DNA from: Actinoplanes sp. SE50/110
GTDB lineage: Bacteria; Actinomycetota; Actinomycetes; Mycobacteriales; Micromonosporaceae
Direction of reading: 5' to 3'
NCBI RefSeq assembly: GCF_900119315.1
Contig: NZ_LT827010.1
Coordinates: forward strand, 1,130,501-1,194,500
DNA length: 64,000 nucleotides
Part shown: positions 60,370 through 64,000 of the stretch, piece by piece
Layout: each line of letters begins with the position of its first letter
How positions within the stretch are numbered: position 1 is the stretch's first letter
The notes under the pieces: generated by a model
Told to the model about the DNA's origin: nothing
Database searches by the model: none
The model's input: the letters and a program-made list of their open reading frames with translations, nothing else
Position numbers and translations under genes: made by a program

Positions 60370-62028
60370 ATGACCGTGCCCGAAGAACGCGAGCGTTGGG
60401 CGCCTCCGACCGCCTCGCTGCCCGAGCCGCGCCCGCCGGTCGAGGACCGCGCCGCGTGGTTCTCCTACACCGCGGCCAGTGATCAGATCGTCTGGTCCGC
60501 GCCGCTGTCCGCGATGCTCGGCCGGGTGCCCGCCGACCGGGAGCGGACCCGCGAGCTGCTGACCCGCTACGTGCACCGGGACGACCTGGCCACCGCGCTC
60601 GGCGCGATCACCGAGGCGTGGACCACCCGGACGCCGGTGCGGGCCACGGTGCGGTTGATGCGCGCCGACGGCGGCTGGTTCGATGTGGACTGCCGGCTGG
60701 AGCCGATGATGAGCCCGGACGGCACGGTCCGCGGCATCCGCGGCACGATCCGCGACGTCACCGACCGGGAACGCGCCCGCCGCGAGGACGTCCGGCTCAC
60801 CCGTCGCGGGGAGACCGTCCAGTCCTCGCTGGTCGACCCCGACCCGGTGACCGGGCTGCTGACCCGGGCCCGGTTCGCCGACGAGATCGACCGGGCGCTG
60901 CGCCGGGCGGCCGGTGCGTTGCTGGTGCTGCGGGTGCAGGGCGAGGGCACGGGGGAGGAGCTGCTGCGCGGCGCCGCCCGGCTGCTGGAGTGCCGGGTCG
61001 GGCCGGACCGGCTGCTCGGCCGGGTCGGCACCGCCGAGATCGCGGTGCTGCTGGCCGGTACCCCTTGGTCGGCGGCCCGCAAGCAGGCGGCCGCGCTGGT
61101 CGACACGATGCGCGCGGAGTCCGGGGCGCTGGTCTGGGGCGGTCTGGTCCGGTTCCGGCCGGACGCCGAGGCGGGCAGCCACGATCTGCTGATCGACGCG
61201 GAGCAGGCCTGGCGGCAGTCCCGCGAGGCGGAACGGCCACTCACCCTGATCGCGCACCCGGTGCCGGCCCGCGACCGGCAGGGCTCCTACCGCACCCGGG
61301 TGGCCGACGCGCTCGGCACCGACCGGTTCACCCTCTACTCGCAGCCGATCCTGGAGCTGCAGAGCAACCGGGTGACCCGACACGAGCTGCTGCTGCGGGT
61401 GCTGGACGAGGCGGAGGGCCCGCAGTCGCCGATCCACGTGCTGGACACCGCGGAACGCCTCGACGCGGTCTTCGACATCGACCTGTGGGTGGTCGAGCGG
61501 GCCATGCGGCTCGCCGCCGAGCAGCCCGGGATGGGCCTGCAGATCAACCTGTCCGGCCGCTCGGTCGGCGACCCGCGGCTCACCGACGAGGTGGAACGCC
61601 TGCTCGCGCAGTACCGGGTGAACCCGGAGCAGCTCACCTTCGAGATCACCGAGACCGCGCTGATCGGGAATCTGAGCGAGGCCCGCCGGTTCGCCGACCG
61701 GATCCGTGACCTGGGCTGCTCGCTGGCGCTCGACGACTTCGGCTCGGGCTACGCGTCGTTCCGCTACCTGCGGCTCTTCCCGATCGACCTCGTCAAGATC
61801 GACGGGGAGTACGTGGTGGATCTGGTCGGCAACCCGCAGGACCAGGTGCTGGTCCGGGCGCTGGTGCAGGTCTGCCAGGCGTACGGCATCCACACCGTCG
61901 CCGAGTTCGTCCAGGACGACGCCACCCTGCGGATGCTGCGCGAGCTGGGTGTCGATTACGTCCAGGGATATCTGATCGGCCGCCCCTCCCCGGTGATCCC
62001 GGGTGAGCTGCCCGACGCCGCCCTGTAG
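60370..62028 (+). CDS. PAS-degenerate GGDEF-EAL protein
   Basis: 552 residues, soluble. A PAS domain (residues about 25-135; SYTAASDQIVWSAPLSAMLG, then DVTDRERARRE) precedes a GGDEF-type domain whose signature has decayed to RVGTAEIAVLLAG, so no cyclase activity is expected. The EAL domain has HELLLRVLD in place of EAL (the glutamate is kept), LQINLSGRSV, EITETALIG, ALDDFGSGYASFRY, VKIDGEYV and AEFVQDD, so phosphodiesterase or c-di-GMP binding remains possible. It is monocistronic with a strong terminator after it. Confidence 0.85.
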   Translation: MTVPEERERWAPPTASLPEPRPPVEDRAAWFSYTAASDQIVWSAPLSAMLGRVPADRERTRELLTRYVHRDDLATALGAITEAWTTRTPVRATVRLMRADGGWFDVDCRLEPMMSPDGTVRGIRGTIRDVTDRERARREDVRLTRRGETVQSSLVDPDPVTGLLTRARFADEIDRALRRAAGALLVLRVQGEGTGEELLRGAARLLECRVGPDRLLGRVGTAEIAVLLAGTPWSAARKQAAALVDTMRAESGALVWGGLVRFRPDAEAGSHDLLIDAEQAWRQSREAERPLTLIAHPVPARDRQGSYRTRVADALGTDRFTLYSQPILELQSNRVTRHELLLRVLDEAEGPQSPIHVLDTAERLDAVFDIDLWVVERAMRLAAEQPGMGLQINLSGRSVGDPRLTDEVERLLAQYRVNPEQLTFEITETALIGNLSEARRFADRIRDLGCSLALDDFGSGYASFRYLRLFPIDLVKIDGEYVVDLVGNPQDQVLVRALVQVCQAYGIHTVAEFVQDDATLRMLRELGVDYVQGYLIGRPSPVIPGELPDAAL

Positions 62029-62034
62029 GCACAC

Positions 62035-62080
62035 GACGCCGGAACCGGCCGAGGCCCCCCAGCCAGCCGGTTCCGGCGTC
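62035..62080. terminator. Perfect 15-bp terminator
   Basis: GACGCCGGAACCGGC (62035-62049) pairs exactly with 62066-62080 around a 16-base loop, directly after the PAS/EAL gene. Confidence 0.85.
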
Positions 62081-62212
62081 GGTGCAGAGGTGGAAAGTCC
62101 TCGGACAGCCTACTCGCTGAGGTTCACGTAAGTCGATCGATTCGGTGACCCGCTGTGGAATGCTGTCCGCCCGGCCCATACCGCACTGTCCGAACGCCAC
62201 TAACCTTCCAGC

Positions 62213-62662
62213 ATGGACGAGCCCCGCTGGTTGACCGACGAGCAGCAGGCGGTCTGGCGGAGCCTGGTCGAGGTGCTGGTCAAGGTCCCCGCGGCGCTGG
62301 AGGCGCAGCTGCAGCGCGACGCCGGCCTGACCCACATGGGCTATCTGGTGATGATGACGCTCTCCGAGGATCCGGATCGCCGGCTCCCGATGAGTCACCT
62401 GGCCAAGCGGGCCTCCGCGTCGCTGTCCCGGCTCTCGCACGTGGTCGCCCGGCTGGAGGAGCGGGGCTGGGTGCGGCGCGAGCGGCATGCCGGCGACGGC
62501 CGGGTCCAGCTCGCCGTGCTCACCGACGAGGGGTTCGCGAAGGTGGCCGCCACGGCGCCCGGGCACGCCGCGGCGGTGCAGCACCTGGTCTTCGACCGGC
62601 TCACCCCGGCGCAGGCACGGCAGCTCGGCAAGCTTGCTGAAGCACTGCTGAAAAGACCGTAG
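62213..62662 (+). CDS. MarR-family transcription regulator
   Basis: 149 residues. The winged-helix core is [40 protein letters not shown] and [20 protein letters not shown] followed by [19 protein letters not shown]. The length is normal. It precedes the mycothiol-dependent dehydrogenase by 10 bases in the same direction and is probably its co-transcribed regulator, responding to a phenolic, oxidant or aldehyde signal. Confidence 0.9.
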   Translation: MDEPRWLTDEQQAVWRSLVEVLVKVPAALEAQLQRDAGLTHMGYLVMMTLSEDPDRRLPMSHLAKRASASLSRLSHVVARLEERGWVRRERHAGDGRVQLAVLTDEGFAKVAATAPGHAAAVQHLVFDRLTPAQARQLGKLAEALLKRP

Positions 62663-62672
62663 GGTGGGCCGC

Positions 62673-63758
62673 ATGAGTCAGCGGGTGCGGGGCGTGATCG
62701 CCCGGGCGAAGGGGAAGCCGGTCGAGGTGACCACCATCGTGGTGCCCGATCCGGGACCGGGCGAGGCCGTGGTCCAGGTGAAGACGTGCGGGGTCTGCCA
62801 CACCGACCTGCACTACCGCGAGGGCGGGATCAACGACGACTTCCCGTTCCTGCTCGGCCACGAGGCGGCCGGCGTGGTGGAGGCGGTCGGCGCCGGGGTG
62901 ACCGACGTGGCGCCCGGTGACTTCGTGATCCTCAACTGGCGCGCGGTCTGCGGCACCTGCCGGGCCTGCGCCAAGGGCAAGCCGTGGTACTGCTTCGCCA
63001 CCCACAACGCCACCCGGAGGATGACCCTGGAGGACGGCACCGAGCTCGCCCCGGCCCTGGGCATCGGCGCCTTCGCCGAGAAGACGCTGGTCCACGCGGG
63101 CCAGTGCACCAAGGTCGACCCGCAGGCCCGGGCCGCCGCGGTCGGCCTGCTGGGCTGCGGCGTGATGGCCGGCCTGGGCGCGGCGATCAACACCGGCGGG
63201 GTGACCCGCGGCGACTCGGTCGCGGTGATCGGCTGTGGCGGGGTCGGCGACGGCGCGGTGGCCGGCGCGGCGCTGGCCGGGGCCACCACGATCATCGCGA
63301 TCGACACCGACGACCGGAAGCTGGAGTGGGCGCGCGGTTTCGGCGCCACCCACACGATCAACGCCCGGGACCACGACGTGGTCGAGCGGGTGCGGGAGCT
63401 GACCGGCGGTTTCGGCGCCGACGTGGTGGTCGAGGCGGTCGGCCGCCCCGAGACGTACCGGCAAGCGTTCTATGCCCGTGATCTGGCCGGGACGGTGGTG
63501 CTGGTCGGCGTGCCGACCCCGGACATGACGATCGAGCTGCCGCTGCTCGACGTGTTCGGCCGCGGTGGCGCGCTGAAGTCCAGCTGGTACGGCGACTGCC
63601 TGCCCAGCCGGGACTTCCCGATGCTGACCGAGCTCTACCGGCAGGGCCGGCTCGACCTGGACGCGTTCGTCACCGAGGAGATCCCGTTGGACGGGGTCGA
63701 GCAGGCGTTCGCCAAGATGCACACCGGTGAGGTGCTGCGGTCGGTGGTCGTCTTCTAG
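62673..63758 (+). CDS. mscR: S-(hydroxymethyl)mycothiol dehydrogenase
   Basis: 361 residues from the ATG at 62673 (a GTG at 62664 is the alternative). Zinc-type medium-chain dehydrogenase: [32 protein letters not shown], the structural cysteines [15 protein letters not shown] and the NAD fold [19 protein letters not shown]. The [20 protein letters not shown] segment is characteristic of the mycothiol-dependent formaldehyde dehydrogenase/nitrosomycothiol reductase of actinobacteria. It detoxifies formaldehyde bound to mycothiol. Its TAG shares CTAG with the stop of the opposite gene. Confidence 0.92.
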   Translation: MSQRVRGVIARAKGKPVEVTTIVVPDPGPGEAVVQVKTCGVCHTDLHYREGGINDDFPFLLGHEAAGVVEAVGAGVTDVAPGDFVILNWRAVCGTCRACAKGKPWYCFATHNATRRMTLEDGTELAPALGIGAFAEKTLVHAGQCTKVDPQARAAAVGLLGCGVMAGLGAAINTGGVTRGDSVAVIGCGGVGDGAVAGAALAGATTIIAIDTDDRKLEWARGFGATHTINARDHDVVERVRELTGGFGADVVVEAVGRPETYRQAFYARDLAGTVVLVGVPTPDMTIELPLLDVFGRGGALKSSWYGDCLPSRDFPMLTELYRQGRLDLDAFVTEEIPLDGVEQAFAKMHTGEVLRSVVVF

Positions 63759-64000
63759 GTCCGGGAGTACGCGGGCGCCGAGCGGTCGGCGAGCAGGTCC
63801 AGGCAGAGTGCCGCGGTCCAGCCGAAGGTCGGCGCCCCCAGTCCCTCTCCGGTCTCCGGGTGGAAGTACTCGTAGTGGCCGTGCTCGTGCACCAGCCGCA
63901 GCAGCGCCCGGCGCAGCTCCTCGGCCGCACCGCGGAAACCGTGCACCAGCATGCCGCGGCGCAGCAGCCAGTTCACGTTCACCCAGACCGGTCCGCGCCA
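63755..64000 (-). CDS. MGH1-like glycoside hydrolase, C-terminal end (partial)
   Basis: Only the last 81 residues are in the window; the gene continues past the right edge. [40 protein letters not shown] and [15 protein letters not shown] form the conserved end of (alpha/alpha)6-barrel glycosidases of the MGH1/amylo-alpha-1,6-glucosidase type that act on glucosylglycerate, mannosylglycerate or oligosaccharides. It converges on the mycothiol dehydrogenase gene, sharing bases of the stop codons. Confidence 0.82.
   Translation of the reverse strand, partial: WRGPVWVNVNWLLRRGMLVHGFRGAAEELRRALLRLVHEHGHYEYFHPETGEGLGAPTFGWTAALCLDLLADRSAPAYSRT

Overview
The window is high-GC DNA from an actinobacterium. 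Most genes use G or C at third codon positions, GTG and TTG starts are common, and starts and stops often overlap. A mycothiol-type formaldehyde dehydrogenase, an FxSxx-COOH precursor peptide, a Gram-positive type IV pilus set, SigE-type sigma and XRE/TPR regulators fit the Micromonosporaceae; Actinoplanes or a close relative is my inference, not something I could test.

Left arm (1-8500) is accessory and decaying. It has an IS701-type insertion sequence with a CTAG target duplication, an IS3 transposase scrap, and a three-gene ABC-three-component conflict system (Cap4-like nuclease effector, middle component, Rad50-like ATPase) whose ATPase has one in-frame TAG. A multiply frameshifted HAD hydrolase and the 3' half of a tRNA-Tyr gene, probably an old attachment site, follow.

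8500-15000 is a four-times-repeated locus. Each module ends in a small lipoprotein gene fused by an ATGA overlap to a DUF1023-type alpha/beta hydrolase. Only one module keeps its whole upstream part (EspC-like protein, helical protein, hydrolase); the other three keep only deleted or fragmentary hydrolase. This resembles a secreted lipase toxin with spare toxin tails and an expanded set of immunity lipoproteins.

15000-28800 carries an M4 metalloprotease with Ig-like repeats and a chitin-binding end, two XRE/TPR regulators divergent from a SigE-type sigma factor with a membrane partner, pntAB, a PLDc_N protein, a DUF6882 gene interrupted by TAG, tRNA-Ala(GGC), YqgE/AlgH, MTA phosphorylase, a response regulator and an F420-type LLM oxidoreductase.

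28850-36840 is a type IV pilus operon read leftwards: pilB-pilT-pilC-pilA-pilD-pilM-pilN-pilO. A GlxA-type regulator, MFS transporter and STAS protein follow.

39700-47300 holds a FxSxx-type TPR/NB-ARC protein with a degenerate P-loop, a GGDEF-EAL protein, and a compact RiPP locus (precursor ending FNSAL plus a HExxH peptide hydroxylase), with YbaB-like and DUF427 genes beside it. No radical SAM maturase is in the window.

47400-57000 is rich in DNA-metabolism genes: a PD-(D/E)XK nuclease with Fe-S-type cysteines and its partner, a GAF/SpoIIE phosphatase, a 27-bp minisatellite, a Prim-Pol protein, a Beta-family protein and an SF1 helicase. 57000-60300 is mostly relics and low-coding DNA. The right end has a PAS/GGDEF/EAL protein, MarR, mycothiol-dependent formaldehyde dehydrogenase and the C-terminal end of an MGH1-like glycosidase.
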